A DNA stretch of 64,000 bases from BJGV01 sp964013575 (GTDB taxonomy: Bacteria; Pseudomonadota; Gammaproteobacteria; Burkholderiales; Nitrosomonadaceae), in assembly GCA_964013575.1 (NCBI GenBank), contig CAXGWP010000005.1, positions 22,500 through 86,499 of the forward strand. The letters are read 5' to 3'. Under the pieces are notes generated by a model that did not search any database, had not been told where the DNA came from, and saw only the letters and a list, made by a program, of their open reading frames with translations. Below are positions 1 to 9,563 of the stretch, piece after piece; within the stretch, counting starts at the first letter, position 1; every line of letters begins with the position of its first letter. The translations under genes were made by a program, and so were the position numbers.

Positions 1-109
1 AGTAGCAATATTAGAAAACCATCAAAATTCTGATGGTAGTATTTCTATCCCTAAAGCCTTACATCCTTATATGGGTGGTATTACTCAGCTTAGTGTAAAG
101 AAAGAATAA
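1..109 (+). CDS. serS: Seryl-tRNA synthetase, C-terminal end (partial)
   Basis: Only the last 35 codons are inside the window, read in frame 2 to a TAA at 107-109. The visible tail reads VAILENHQNSDGS, then IPKALHPYMGG, which is the hallmark end of class II seryl-tRNA synthetases, where the E-N-x-Q-x-x-D-G-S and P-x-x-L-x-P-Y-M-G-G segments close the catalytic domain. The enzyme charges tRNA-Ser in the cytoplasm. It converges on ftsA, which ends at 430 on the other strand. The position is notable because ftsZ and lpxC usually follow ftsA here. The call rests on a short tail but the motif is distinctive. Confidence 0.85.
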   Translation, partial: VAILENHQNSDGSISIPKALHPYMGGITQLSVKKE

Positions 110-429
110 CGCCATATAACCATATATATGGGTACCCAAATATTGGGTATTGACAGGTCCATTCAACAACTAAAATTTATCTAATCAAAAAATAAAAATA
201 CAATGCCTTTAAAAATTAAGAATTAATTAGATAAATTTAAAATATCAAATCATCACTTTTCTTATTTAGAAATAAAATTACTATCCATAAAATAAAAATC
301 ATGAAATATTCTAAATAAATCTAGAATACTATTCTTATTCTCAAGTTGGATACTCGTTACTCAATATAATGTCTACTAAAAGATCTAGATCTAAACAACT
401 TAAGAGTAATAAGTTCTCTACAATTATTT
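110..429. other. Intergenic region between convergent serS and ftsA
   Basis: About 320 very AT-rich bases without a convincing gene. It contains a perfect 7-base inverted repeat with a 3-base loop at 133-149 (TACCCAA, ATA, TTGGGTA), but no T-run follows on either strand, so I do not call it a terminator. A short open frame starting at 369 runs antisense into ftsA and has no family features. There is no trace of ftsZ or lpxC, which normally follow ftsA. Confidence 0.6.
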
Positions 430-1668
430 CTAAAAATTTCCCTGAAACCAATTACTTATCCGTTCAAGAATCTGTTTTAAGGAATTTCCATTTTTTTGGG
501 CTTCTTTTTGATGTCGAAGTTGCTCCATTCCAGCAATTATTAATCCAACGCAAGTAGAAAATCTTGGCGTACGTACTACTTCTGCTAAACTACTACGATA
601 AATTGGCAACCCTAACCTAACTGGCATATGGAAAATCTCTTCACCAAGCTCAACCATACCTAACAAAGAACTACTACCGCCAGTAATAACTATCCCAGAA
701 GAAAGCAATTCTTCAAAACCGCTACGACGTAGCTCAGCTTGTACAAGTAAATAAAGCTCTTCAACACGTGGCTCAATAACTTCTGCAAGTGTCTGCCTAG
801 ATAATTGACGTGTTCCACGCTCACCTACGCCTGGAACCTCAATCATTTCATTAGTATCAGCCATTCCTTTTAAAGCACAACCATAACGACACTTAATATC
901 TTCAGCATCTTTAGTTGGAGTACGTAATGCCATTGCTATATCATTTGTTATCTGATCTCCTGCAATAGAAATTACTGCTGTATGACGAATTGCGCCCTGG
1001 GAGAATATAGCAATATCTGTAGTGCCTCCACCAATATCTACTAAACATACACCTAAATCTTTTTCATCTTCAGACAAAACTGACATTGCTGAGGCAAGTG
1101 GCTGTAACACAACATCTCCCACTTCTAATCCGCAACGACGCACACACTTCATAATATTTTGTACAGCAGAAGCTGCACCAGTAACAATATGCACCTTTAC
1201 TTCTAGCCTCACTCCATTCATACCTATTGGTTCACGTACATCCTCCTGACCATCTATAATAAATTCTTGATTTAGAATATGTAAAACCTGCTGATCTGCA
1301 GGAATATTTACTGCTTTAGCAGTTTCCACTACACGTTCAACATCTAGCTGAGATACTTCCTTATCTTTAATTGCTACCATTCCATGTGAATTAAAACTTT
1401 TAATATGATTCCCAGCAATACCTGTATATACATTATAAATTTTGCAATCTGCCATTAGCTCTGCTTCCTCAAGAGCACGCTGAATTGCATTAACTGTAGT
1501 CTCAATATTCACTACTACACCTTTTTTCAAGCCACTAGAGGAATGACTCCCCATACCAATGATTTCAAACATATCATCAGATGTGGCTTCTGCCGCAATG
1601 ACAACAATTTTTGATGTGCCAATATCAAGCCCGACAATTAGATCTCTATTTCTATTTCTTTTATTCAT
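430..1668 (-). CDS. ftsA: Cell division protein FtsA
   Basis: Actin-like ATPase that tethers FtsZ filaments to the inner membrane and recruits later divisome proteins. The 412 residues match the family length. The first phosphate loop is seen as GLDIGTSK near residues 13-20, the second as LVDIGGGTTDIA near 210-220, and the adenosine motif as GIVITGGSS near 325. The C-terminus, LKQILERISNWFQ, forms the expected amphipathic membrane-targeting helix. The gene follows ftsQ after 24 bases and is the last gene of the dcw cluster. FtsZ, its usual downstream partner, is instead encoded at 15822-16991. Identification is secure. Confidence 0.97.
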   Translation of the reverse strand: MNKRNRNRDLIVGLDIGTSKIVVIAAEATSDDMFEIIGMGSHSSSGLKKGVVVNIETTVNAIQRALEEAELMADCKIYNVYTGIAGNHIKSFNSHGMVAIKDKEVSQLDVERVVETAKAVNIPADQQVLHILNQEFIIDGQEDVREPIGMNGVRLEVKVHIVTGAASAVQNIMKCVRRCGLEVGDVVLQPLASAMSVLSEDEKDLGVCLVDIGGGTTDIAIFSQGAIRHTAVISIAGDQITNDIAMALRTPTKDAEDIKCRYGCALKGMADTNEMIEVPGVGERGTRQLSRQTLAEVIEPRVEELYLLVQAELRRSGFEELLSSGIVITGGSSSLLGMVELGEEIFHMPVRLGLPIYRSSLAEVVRTPRFSTCVGLIIAGMEQLRHQKEAQKNGNSLKQILERISNWFQGNF

Positions 1669-1692
1669 TGTATCTATGAGCCTTCATTCGTA

Positions 1693-2457
1693 TCATCCGC
1701 TTGTCTTAATAATTTGATTATGGTGCTTCTTATGAGTTGAATTTACTGTACGAACAGCAAACCCATTTGGATATCGCAAATCTATATAAATAATTTTCTC
1801 TCTAAATTGTGAAACCACCTGTTCATGTACAGCCACATAAGTTGCTAATCGATCTACCATATTTTCACGCCCCAATTCTAATATAGCGCCATCTTCTAGA
1901 TGTATACGCCAAGCTTGACGCGCTGAAAAATCTAACTGAACAATGCTTCTCTGAATTAATTTTAGTAATTTATTAAAAACCAAATAATTCTGTGATACTT
2001 TCTGAGAGCTCTCTGCTAAACCAGTAAATTTTAATTCTGTTAATTTCCTATTTGTCTTAGCTAAAAATACTTCTCCATAAGTATTTACAAGTTCTGACCC
2101 ATCTCTCCTAGCAAGAACTATATGCTCTTCTAATTCAATCTCAATACTATTTGGCCAATTCCGACGAATATTTGCAGTACGAACCCAAGGTAGTTTCTCA
2201 AACTCACTACCTATCATATCTAATTCTACTGTAAAAAAATTCCCAAATTCATTACGATTTATAATATTACTTATTTGCTTCCTAGTTATATATTTAAACT
2301 CTTTTCCATTACTATTCTTTCCGACAATACTTATATTTTTTAATGCAAAAACTGGTAAATTTATAATATGCGGGGTAATAGCTACAATAGTAACTAGCAC
2401 AACAGAAATAAAAAGGCCATTAGCAAGTATATTGAGTGCACGGTAATTATCCCACAT
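1693..2457 (-). CDS. ftsQ: Cell division protein FtsQ
   Basis: Bitopic inner-membrane divisome scaffold that links FtsA/FtsK to FtsB and FtsL. The 254 residues show a short cytoplasmic tail, one membrane helix near residues 11-30, then a POTRA domain beginning at FALKNISIVG (about 37) and the beta domain with FDLRYPNG-like segment (here IDLRYPNGFAVR near 224). The start codon overlaps the end of ddl by 11 bases, indicating translational coupling. Family sequence identity is generally low, so the call leans on position between ddl and ftsA as well as on topology and the YPNG motif. Confidence 0.94.
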   Translation of the reverse strand: MWDNYRALNILANGLFISVVLVTIVAITPHIINLPVFALKNISIVGKNSNGKEFKYITRKQISNIINRNEFGNFFTVELDMIGSEFEKLPWVRTANIRRNWPNSIEIELEEHIVLARRDGSELVNTYGEVFLAKTNRKLTELKFTGLAESSQKVSQNYLVFNKLLKLIQRSIVQLDFSARQAWRIHLEDGAILELGRENMVDRLATYVAVHEQVVSQFREKIIYIDLRYPNGFAVRTVNSTHKKHHNQIIKTSG

Positions 2458-3364
2458 TGGCCAACTCCAATATCCTTATTACAAGATCATCAAACGATAT
2501 CCCTGCATTCTTTGCAGCTATTGGTACAAGACTATGACTTGTCATACCCGGTGATGTATTATTTTCAAGAAAATAAGGTTTATCAGAATAATCTAGTATT
2601 AGATCTACTCTTCCCCAGCCTTCACATCCTAGAATTCTATGCGCCTTCAATGCTTGTGTTTGAATTGTATTCTCCAATTCAGAAGACAACCCACTTGGAC
2701 AAAAATATTTAGTATCATTAGAAAGATATTTAGCCCTATAATCATATAATTCACCTGATGTTTTAATCCGAACTAATGGTAGCGCAACATCTCCAAGAAT
2801 TGCGGCAGTTAATTCTATGCCTTCTACATATTGCTCAACTAATACCATAGAATCATATTCAGCAGCCATCTTATATGCATATGACAATTCTTTTATAGAA
2901 TTTACCTTATACAAACCAATTGTTGATCCTTCTCTTGAAGGCTTAATAATAAGCGGTAATCCTAAATCCCTTACTACTATATCAAAATTACTCTCTGCAT
3001 TGAGCATGGTATAACGAGGAGTATTAATACCTATTGACTGCCATAGTAATTTAGTTCTCCATTTATCTATAGCAAGCGCACAAGCCATTACGCCACTACC
3101 TGTATAAGGTAACCCCATAAGCTCCAATGCACCTTGAACAGTTCCATCTTCTCCATAACGCCCATGAAGGGCTATATACACCATATTAAACTTCTTCCTT
3201 AAAAGGTCCTCTATTGGATTCTCTGCTGGATCAAATGGATATGCATCAATCCCTCTACGATGCATTGCTTCAAGTACAGCCTGGCCACTCTGAAGTGAAA
3301 TTTCACGCTCTGCAGAACACCCCCCAAAAAGAACAGCAACTTTTCCAAAATTATTTGTACTCAC
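2447..3364 (-). CDS. ddl: D-alanine--D-alanine ligase
   Basis: Makes the D-Ala-D-Ala dipeptide used by MurF, with ATP, in the cytoplasm. This is an ATP-grasp enzyme of 305 residues, the usual length of the DdlB type. Visible motifs are GGCSAEREISL near the N-terminus, HGRYGEDGTVQG near 65-76, the ATP loop KPSREGSTIG near 145, and the metal-binding end LENNTSPGMTSHS near 266-278. It lies between murB and ftsQ, overlapping ftsQ. The gap to murB is 51 bases. Nothing unusual. Confidence 0.97.
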   Translation of the reverse strand: MSTNNFGKVAVLFGGCSAEREISLQSGQAVLEAMHRRGIDAYPFDPAENPIEDLLRKKFNMVYIALHGRYGEDGTVQGALELMGLPYTGSGVMACALAIDKWRTKLLWQSIGINTPRYTMLNAESNFDIVVRDLGLPLIIKPSREGSTIGLYKVNSIKELSYAYKMAAEYDSMVLVEQYVEGIELTAAILGDVALPLVRIKTSGELYDYRAKYLSNDTKYFCPSGLSSELENTIQTQALKAHRILGCEGWGRVDLILDYSDKPYFLENNTSPGMTSHSLVPIAAKNAGISFDDLVIRILELANVG

Positions 3365-3415
3365 AGCTAACGATCCATAAAAAATATATCTCTAGAAAAT
3401 GGAACCTATAATAAT

Positions 3416-4384
3416 TTATTTTATTTCCCCTATAATTCTGACTTCTTGTATTAATTCAATACCAGTCTTTCTCTTTACTTCTTTACGTACTTCTCTAATT
3501 ACAGATTCAATATCTTCTGCTATGGCATTACCTGTGTTAATAATAAAATTAGCATGCTTTGTTGAAACCATAGCTCCACCAATACTAAAACCTTTTAAAT
3601 TACATAACTCAATTAATCGTGCTGCATAATCTCCTGGCGGATTACGAAACACTGAGCCAGCACTAGGTAAATTCAACGGTTGGCTATTAATTCTCTCAGA
3701 AAGAAGTGCTTTAATTTTTCTCTTAGATGCCATATTATTTCCGCTTTCTAATTTAATCCACGCTCCTACAAACCATTCCTCTCTAGAATAATCAATAGAT
3801 AACCCAATATTTGATTTTAAATTTACCTGACGATAACCAACCTTATATTCCTTTGTATCTCTATTCTTCTGATAACCTAACCGATTAAGTATCCTTACTC
3901 GATCAATAATTTGCCATGTTTCTGAACCATAACAACCAGCATTCATTGCTAAAGCACCGCCAACCGTACCAGGTATACCCGCTAAAAATTCTGCTCCAGC
4001 TAAATTATGTATAGCAGCAAATCTTGCCACCTTTGCACATGTCACGCCTGCTTCAACATAAATTACTTTATTTTTTTCACTCTTCCTTTCCAACAAAAGA
4101 TTATTTAATTTTGAATGAAGCAATATCACTGTGCCACGTAACCCACCATCCCGCACTAAAATATTACTACCCAGACCAATAACAAAAACTTTCTCACTCT
4201 TAGGTATGCTGAATAAAAATTGAGATAGATCATCTAAATTGGCTGGTATATAAATTCGTTCTGCCCTACCTCCTACACGCCAAGAAGTATACCTCTTCAT
4301 TGATTCATTAACACGCAACTCCCCACGTAATTCCTCCTTTCCCCCTTGTTTAAAATAGGATTGAAAATGCGTTAATTTATTCAT
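3416..4384 (-). CDS. murB: UDP-N-acetylenolpyruvoylglucosamine reductase
   Basis: FAD enzyme that reduces UDP-GlcNAc-enolpyruvate to UDP-MurNAc with NADPH. FAD-binding motifs are clear: TSWRVGG near the start, GLGSNILVRDGGLRG, GIPGTVGGALAMNAG and, at the active site, PSAGSVFRNP with the catalytic serine. I place the start at the ATG at 4384 (MNKLTHFQ, 322 residues); a GTG at 4399 in the same frame would add five residues. The ATG start overlaps the murC stop by 8 bases, with GGGGAT about 9 bases upstream. The order murG-murC-murB-ddl is the standard one. Confidence 0.96.
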   Translation of the reverse strand: MNKLTHFQSYFKQGGKEELRGELRVNESMKRYTSWRVGGRAERIYIPANLDDLSQFLFSIPKSEKVFVIGLGSNILVRDGGLRGTVILLHSKLNNLLLERKSEKNKVIYVEAGVTCAKVARFAAIHNLAGAEFLAGIPGTVGGALAMNAGCYGSETWQIIDRVRILNRLGYQKNRDTKEYKVGYRQVNLKSNIGLSIDYSREEWFVGAWIKLESGNNMASKRKIKALLSERINSQPLNLPSAGSVFRNPPGDYAARLIELCNLKGFSIGGAMVSTKHANFIINTGNAIAEDIESVIREVRKEVKRKTGIELIQEVRIIGEIK

Positions 4385-5795
4385 CCCTAATATCCCCACA
4401 AGAATAGTTCATAAGATCTTTTGATACGATACTTATAGAACCTGCACCCATAACTAAAACCACATCTTTATGTTTTACGACATTGAAAATGGCTGTAGGC
4501 AGCTCTTCAACAGTTTCAATAAAAATTGGCTCAATTCTCCCCTGTATCCTAATAGCTCGTACAAGTGATTTTCCATCAGCAGCAATAATTGGTGCTTCCC
4601 CCGCTGAATATATTTCAGTTAATAATAATACATCTGCTTTAGATAAAATCTTTACAAGATCCTCAAATAAATCTCTTGTACGTGTATAACGATGTGGCTG
4701 AAATACAACTATAAGACGCCGCCCAGGAAACGCACCACGTGCTGCATTTATTGTCGCAGCAATTTCTACTGGATGATGACCATAATCATCAACCAGAGTA
4801 AAGCTACCATTTATTCCTGATATCTGAATCTCACCATAACGCTGGAAACGTCTCTCAACTCCCTTAAACATATTCAATGCATGAATTATAGATCTATCTG
4901 AAATCCCTAATTCATTTCCTACTGCAATTGCAGCCAATGCATTTAGCACATTATGTATTCCTGGCAAATTAAGCCTTATGTCCAACTTACGAACCGTGTC
5001 ATTAATCTCAATAACTGCAGTAAAATCCATCTTCCCTTTACAATGGGAAATATTAACAGCCCTAATTTTAGCTCCTTCTGACAAGCCATATGTCAAAATA
5101 GGCTTCGTAATAGTAGGAATAATTTCACGTATATTAGGATCATCTACACATAGAATTGCTAATCCATAAAATGGAAGGTGCTGTACAAAATCTACAAAAG
5201 CCTTCTTTAATTTATTAAAATCATGATCATAAGTTTCCATATGATCATGATCTATATTAGTAACCACTGCTAATATAGGCTGCAAATAAAGAAATGATGC
5301 GTCAGATTCATCTGCCTCTACTACAATAAACTCACCACTCCCTAATTTGGCATGAGACCCTGCAGATTCCAGTTTCCCACCAATTATAAAAGTAGGATCC
5401 ATTCCATCCTGTGCAAGAACACTAGCGATTAGACTCGTAGTAGTAGTCTTACCGTGAGTGCCTGCAACACCAATCCCCTGGCGTAACCGCAATAACTCTG
5501 CCAACATTATTGCTCTAGGAACTACTGGAGTATTATTTCTTCGTGCTGCATTTACTTCCGGATTATCTGGCTTTATTACACTCGATATGACTACAGCATC
5601 TGCTGAATCAATATGATCCTCTGAATGGCCGATATGAACATTAGCACCTAAAGTTCTTAGCCGTTTTGTTGTAACACTATCTGATACATCTGAACCACTT
5701 ATTTTATAACCCAAATTTAATAATACCTCGGCTATTCCACTCATACCGGACCCACCAATACCAACAAAATGAATATGTTTTACTTTATGCTTCAT
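4377..5795 (-). CDS. murC: UDP-N-acetylmuramate--L-alanine ligase
   Basis: Adds L-alanine to UDP-MurNAc, the first peptide-forming step of murein precursor synthesis. The 472-residue protein has the Mur ligase layout: a Rossmann-like UDP-binding domain with GIGGSGMSGIAEVL near residues 12-25, a central ATPase domain with GTHGKTTTTS near 113, and a C-terminal domain with DDYGHHPVEI and the FQPHRYTR motif. The DDYGHHP signature separates MurC from MurD/E/F and Mpl. It overlaps murB and is 56 bases downstream of murG. Confidence 0.97.
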   Translation of the reverse strand: MKHKVKHIHFVGIGGSGMSGIAEVLLNLGYKISGSDVSDSVTTKRLRTLGANVHIGHSEDHIDSADAVVISSVIKPDNPEVNAARRNNTPVVPRAIMLAELLRLRQGIGVAGTHGKTTTTSLIASVLAQDGMDPTFIIGGKLESAGSHAKLGSGEFIVVEADESDASFLYLQPILAVVTNIDHDHMETYDHDFNKLKKAFVDFVQHLPFYGLAILCVDDPNIREIIPTITKPILTYGLSEGAKIRAVNISHCKGKMDFTAVIEINDTVRKLDIRLNLPGIHNVLNALAAIAVGNELGISDRSIIHALNMFKGVERRFQRYGEIQISGINGSFTLVDDYGHHPVEIAATINAARGAFPGRRLIVVFQPHRYTRTRDLFEDLVKILSKADVLLLTEIYSAGEAPIIAADGKSLVRAIRIQGRIEPIFIETVEELPTAIFNVVKHKDVVLVMGAGSISIVSKDLMNYSCGDIRDE

Positions 5796-5851
5796 TCTTT
5801 ATCTTTATAAAGTGTTAATCAGAAAACTATTACAAAGTAAATAATATCTTA

Positions 5852-6928
5852 TTATTCATTTTTAATGATACTAACGCACTCCTCTGCTACTATTCTAGTA
5901 GCATTAGGCATTGATAATTCTCGTGCCTTTATTGCCATTTTCAATAATTTTTTTCTAGTAAAATCTGATAATAATTTAGCTAAACTATGGGGGGTCAATT
6001 CACTCTCTAATAACATCACTGCAGCACCATAACTACTTAAAAATTTTGCATTATATATCTGATGATCATCTGCAGCATATGGATAAGGCACAAGGATACT
6101 TGCTATACCCACAGAGGATAATTCAGAAATTGTAAGTGCACCAGCCCGACATATAACCAAATCACACTCTGAGTACCGGATAGCTATGTTATCAATAAAG
6201 TCGACCAATTCTCCCTCTACCCCAGACTCTAAATAATTTTTATTTAAAGTTCCTAGGTGTTTATCCCCACCTTGATGAACAACATCTGGTCGCACGTTTT
6301 CTGGTATCAATTGTAAAGCCTTTGGTACCACAATATTTAATGCTTGTGCACCTAAACTACCACCTATTACCAAGATCTTTAGATTGCCATCCCTCACCCC
6401 ATACCTACTATCTGGTTCATCTAATTGATTAATCTCACTACGTACTGGATTTCCTGAGAAAATCACCTTGTTCTTATCTTTAATTGAGTCAGGAAATCCT
6501 ATTAATACTCTATCTGCAAGCTTAGCTAATATCTTATTTGTAAGACCAGGTATTGAGTTCTGCTCATGAATCAATAAAGGTTTATTTAAGAATGAAGCCA
6601 TAACCCCCCCTGGGAATGCTGGGTAGCCCCCCATACCCAATACCACATCTGGACGTAAAATAAATAAGAGCTTTCCACTTTGCCAAAGTGCAAATAGCAG
6701 CCTTATAGGAAGAGTAACCCAAGCCATTAAATTTTTTCTACCTAAACCCGAGAAATCAATAAACTTAATATCGTATCCTTTTCTTAAAACTAGCGATTCT
6801 TCCATTCCGCCTTTTGTTCCTAACCACACTACTCTCCAACCATTTTTCTTTAAATAATCTGCTACTGCTAATGCTGGAAAAATATGCCCTCCAGTTCCCC
6901 CAGCCATAATTAAGATAGTATGTGTCAA
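5852..6928 (-). CDS. murG: UDP-GlcNAc--lipid I N-acetylglucosaminyltransferase
   Basis: Transfers GlcNAc from UDP-GlcNAc to lipid I to make lipid II at the inner face of the membrane. The 358 residues are of normal length for this GT-B glycosyltransferase. The N-terminal glycine loop is GGTGGHIFPALAVA (about 10-23), a second loop is VIGGSLGAQALN (about 187-198), and the UDP-GlcNAc-binding segment includes CRAGALTISELSSVG and YPYAADDHQ. It sits between ftsW and murC, the canonical place. Confidence 0.97.
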   Translation of the reverse strand: MTHTILIMAGGTGGHIFPALAVADYLKKNGWRVVWLGTKGGMEESLVLRKGYDIKFIDFSGLGRKNLMAWVTLPIRLLFALWQSGKLLFILRPDVVLGMGGYPAFPGGVMASFLNKPLLIHEQNSIPGLTNKILAKLADRVLIGFPDSIKDKNKVIFSGNPVRSEINQLDEPDSRYGVRDGNLKILVIGGSLGAQALNIVVPKALQLIPENVRPDVVHQGGDKHLGTLNKNYLESGVEGELVDFIDNIAIRYSECDLVICRAGALTISELSSVGIASILVPYPYAADDHQIYNAKFLSSYGAAVMLLESELTPHSLAKLLSDFTRKKLLKMAIKARELSMPNATRIVAEECVSIIKNE

Positions 6929-6965
6929 TCTAAATACCTAGAATTATTTTGATAATAACTTAACT

Positions 6966-8126
6966 TCATATTTTATATCCTTTCATTAACTGACGATTCT
7001 CCCAGTCAACTCTTAATAAAATTGCTAGGGCAATGCAATTTGCAACAATACTACTACCACCAAAACTCATTAATGGCAAAGTTAATCCTTTTGTAGGTAA
7101 AATACCCATATTTACACCCATATTGATAAAAGCCTGTATTCCAATCCATACTCCAATACCCTGAGCTACTAATGCAGAGAAAAAACGTTCACGTATTGCT
7201 GCCTGACGCCCTATCACAAAGGCACGTATTACTAACCATGAAAATAGAATTACTACAACTATTACCCCAATAAAACCAAGCTCCTCCGCTATTACTGCTA
7301 GTAAGAAATCAGTATGTGCTTCTGGCAAATAGAATAATTTCTCTACACTTCCGCCTAGCCCGACACCTTCCCATCCACCTCTCCCAAATGCCATCAGAGA
7401 ATGAGACAATTGATACCCTGAACTAAACTCATCTTCAAATGGATTTAAAGTAGCAATGATTCGTTTCATACGATAAGGCTCAAACAAAATTAATGCCATT
7501 ACAGCCAAGCACAATATCCCAATTATTTGGCCAAATAATTTTATATTCATGCCTCCTAAAAATAAAATAGCCATTACATTACTAGTAATAACTACAAATG
7601 CCCCTAAATCTGGTTGCTTTAGTAACAAAAATCCTAACATTACCATTACAATAAAGATTGGTAAGAATCCCTTCCTAAAATTATCCAAATAAGATTCTCT
7701 TTTAATTGTATAACCTGCAACATACATTACCATGAATAATTTCATAAATTCGGAAGGCTGTAGATTTACAAAGAATAACGATAACCAACGCTTACTCCCA
7801 TTAACTTCATGCCCTATACCAGGAATCAATACTAATGCAAGCAGTACCATACCTATCAGAAATGGATATAGTGAATATTTCTGCCAGAATTTCATTGGCG
7901 CTTGAAATACAATCAACCCAACAAATAAACCAACTAACAAGAAAACTCCTTGCCGAACAAGAAAATATGCTGCATAACCATTCCCACGACTAGTCTCAGC
8001 TATTGAAATAGAAGCTGAATAAACCATAATGAGACCTAAACTCAATAGAAATATTGCAGACCAAATTAGGCTCTGATCAAAATCAGATATAATTCTCTGA
8101 TTACTAGTACTAGGTTGATAAATCAT
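6966..8126 (-). CDS. ftsW: Septal peptidoglycan polymerase FtsW
   Basis: SEDS-family glycosyltransferase that polymerises lipid II at the septum with FtsI. The 386-residue protein is strongly hydrophobic, with about ten membrane segments. SEDS landmarks are GSKRWLSL with Q-P-S-E-F (NLQPSEFMKLF), the loop PEAHTDFLLAVIAEELGF, which includes the region of the catalytic acidic residue, and the ending LPLMSFGGSS near 350. FtsW rather than RodA is chosen because of its place between murD and murG. The gap to murG is 37 bases. Confidence 0.96.
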   Translation of the reverse strand: MIYQPSTSNQRIISDFDQSLIWSAIFLLSLGLIMVYSASISIAETSRGNGYAAYFLVRQGVFLLVGLFVGLIVFQAPMKFWQKYSLYPFLIGMVLLALVLIPGIGHEVNGSKRWLSLFFVNLQPSEFMKLFMVMYVAGYTIKRESYLDNFRKGFLPIFIVMVMLGFLLLKQPDLGAFVVITSNVMAILFLGGMNIKLFGQIIGILCLAVMALILFEPYRMKRIIATLNPFEDEFSSGYQLSHSLMAFGRGGWEGVGLGGSVEKLFYLPEAHTDFLLAVIAEELGFIGVIVVVILFSWLVIRAFVIGRQAAIRERFFSALVAQGIGVWIGIQAFINMGVNMGILPTKGLTLPLMSFGGSSIVANCIALAILLRVDWENRQLMKGYKI

Positions 8127-8147
8127 TAATATTGACCTAAAAACTAC

Positions 8148-9563
8148 TTAATGTATAACTCTTGCAGTATCTAAAATTTTCAACTCTAAATCTTTTATTG
8201 CTTCAATATAAACTTCAGCACGATGAATATAATCTCTAAACATATCAGTGCTAGCACAAGCAGGGGACATAAGTACAACATCACCAACCTTTGCTAAAGA
8301 AAAACTCTTTTCTACTGCATCTTCTAATGTTATTGCACTATGCAGAGGAATACCACACCCATTTATTGCATCTGCAATTCTTCCTGCATCTATTCCAATC
8401 AGAACCACTGCCTGAACACCATGTGAAACTGATTCTTTCAATGGAGAAAAATCTTGTTGCTTCCCATCACCACCTATAATCAATATTTTTTTCTGAGTAA
8501 TACTATTAATAGCCGCAATTGTCGCACCTACATTTGTAGCTTTTGAATCATTATAAAATGTAATTCCGCCCAACATCACAACCTTCTCCATACGATGAGG
8601 TAGCCCAGAAAATTCTCTTAAAGCCTTAAGCATTGGACCATAATCCACACCCACAGCGTGACATAAAGCCAGCGCAGCTAAAGCATTAGCAATATTATGG
8701 GGGCCATTAACCCCAAGTTCACTGACTTTTATTAGCCTATTACTACCTTGTACAATCCAAGTATCATCATCTACTAACAAACCAAAATCATTCCTATTAA
8801 CTGGAAAACCCATACCAAAAGTTATCTGCTTTCTACCGGCTATTCCCATACTATTAACAATAGGATCGTCACGATTTAATATCTGTACCATACTTCCATT
8901 ATCTATTTTCGCTGAGAATATTTTCGCCTTAGTGGCAACATAATCATCCATATTAGAATAACGATCTAGATGATCTTCGCTCAAATTAAGAACTGTAGCC
9001 ACATCAGGATTAAAATTCTTTGTAGCTTCCAATTGAAAACTTGAAATTTCTAAAACCCATGCTTGCGGGGGCTTTCCAGAATCAATCCTCTGCATAAATT
9101 TATTTAATACTGCCGGGCCTATATTCCCCGCCACCTCTATATCCCACCCAGCCTCTCTTAACATTGCATCAACCATAGATGACACTGTCGTTTTTCCATT
9201 AGAACCTGTAATTGCTAAAACCTTTGGTTTTATAACATTACATTTATTAATTACTAAAGAAAATAGCTCAATATCACCAACAACTGGAATTCCACATTTA
9301 ATTGCCTGATGTATTAATGGAATAGTTTGAGAAATACCTGGACTAATAGCAATAAGATCTATTCCCTTAAATATTGCATCTGAGAAAGAACCAGTGAAAA
9401 TCTGATCCATAGGGATAATTTCTTTCAATATACTAAGATTTGGAGGCTCAGTACGGCTATCTGCTACACGAATATTTAAACCTATACGCGACAACCATTT
9501 AACCATAGATAATCCAGTTTCACCCATTCCAAGAACCAAAACCGTTTTTCCATATAGGTTCAT
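8148..9563 (-). CDS. murD: UDP-N-acetylmuramoylalanine--D-glutamate ligase
   Basis: Adds D-glutamate to UDP-MurNAc-L-Ala. The 471 residues carry the N-terminal loop VLGMGETGLSM (about 10-20), the ATP loop ITGSNGKTTVSS (about 116-127), NLSEDHLDRY in the central domain, and the C-terminal motif YNDSKATN (about 342-349), which is typical of MurD. The stop overlaps the mraY stop/start junction by 4 bases, so translation is coupled to mraY. Standard gene order and length. Confidence 0.97.
   Translation of the reverse strand: MNLYGKTVLVLGMGETGLSMVKWLSRIGLNIRVADSRTEPPNLSILKEIIPMDQIFTGSFSDAIFKGIDLIAISPGISQTIPLIHQAIKCGIPVVGDIELFSLVINKCNVIKPKVLAITGSNGKTTVSSMVDAMLREAGWDIEVAGNIGPAVLNKFMQRIDSGKPPQAWVLEISSFQLEATKNFNPDVATVLNLSEDHLDRYSNMDDYVATKAKIFSAKIDNGSMVQILNRDDPIVNSMGIAGRKQITFGMGFPVNRNDFGLLVDDDTWIVQGSNRLIKVSELGVNGPHNIANALAALALCHAVGVDYGPMLKALREFSGLPHRMEKVVMLGGITFYNDSKATNVGATIAAINSITQKKILIIGGDGKQQDFSPLKESVSHGVQAVVLIGIDAGRIADAINGCGIPLHSAITLEDAVEKSFSLAKVGDVVLMSPACASTDMFRDYIHRAEVYIEAIKDLELKILDTARVIH

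Noticed and set aside
133..149. Inverted repeat TACCCAA-ATA-TTGGGTA as serS terminator
   Set aside because: Only 7 base pairs with no T-run after it on either strand.
369..557. 62-codon plus-strand open frame
   Set aside because: Most of it is antisense to the ftsA 3' end, with no ribosome site and no family features.
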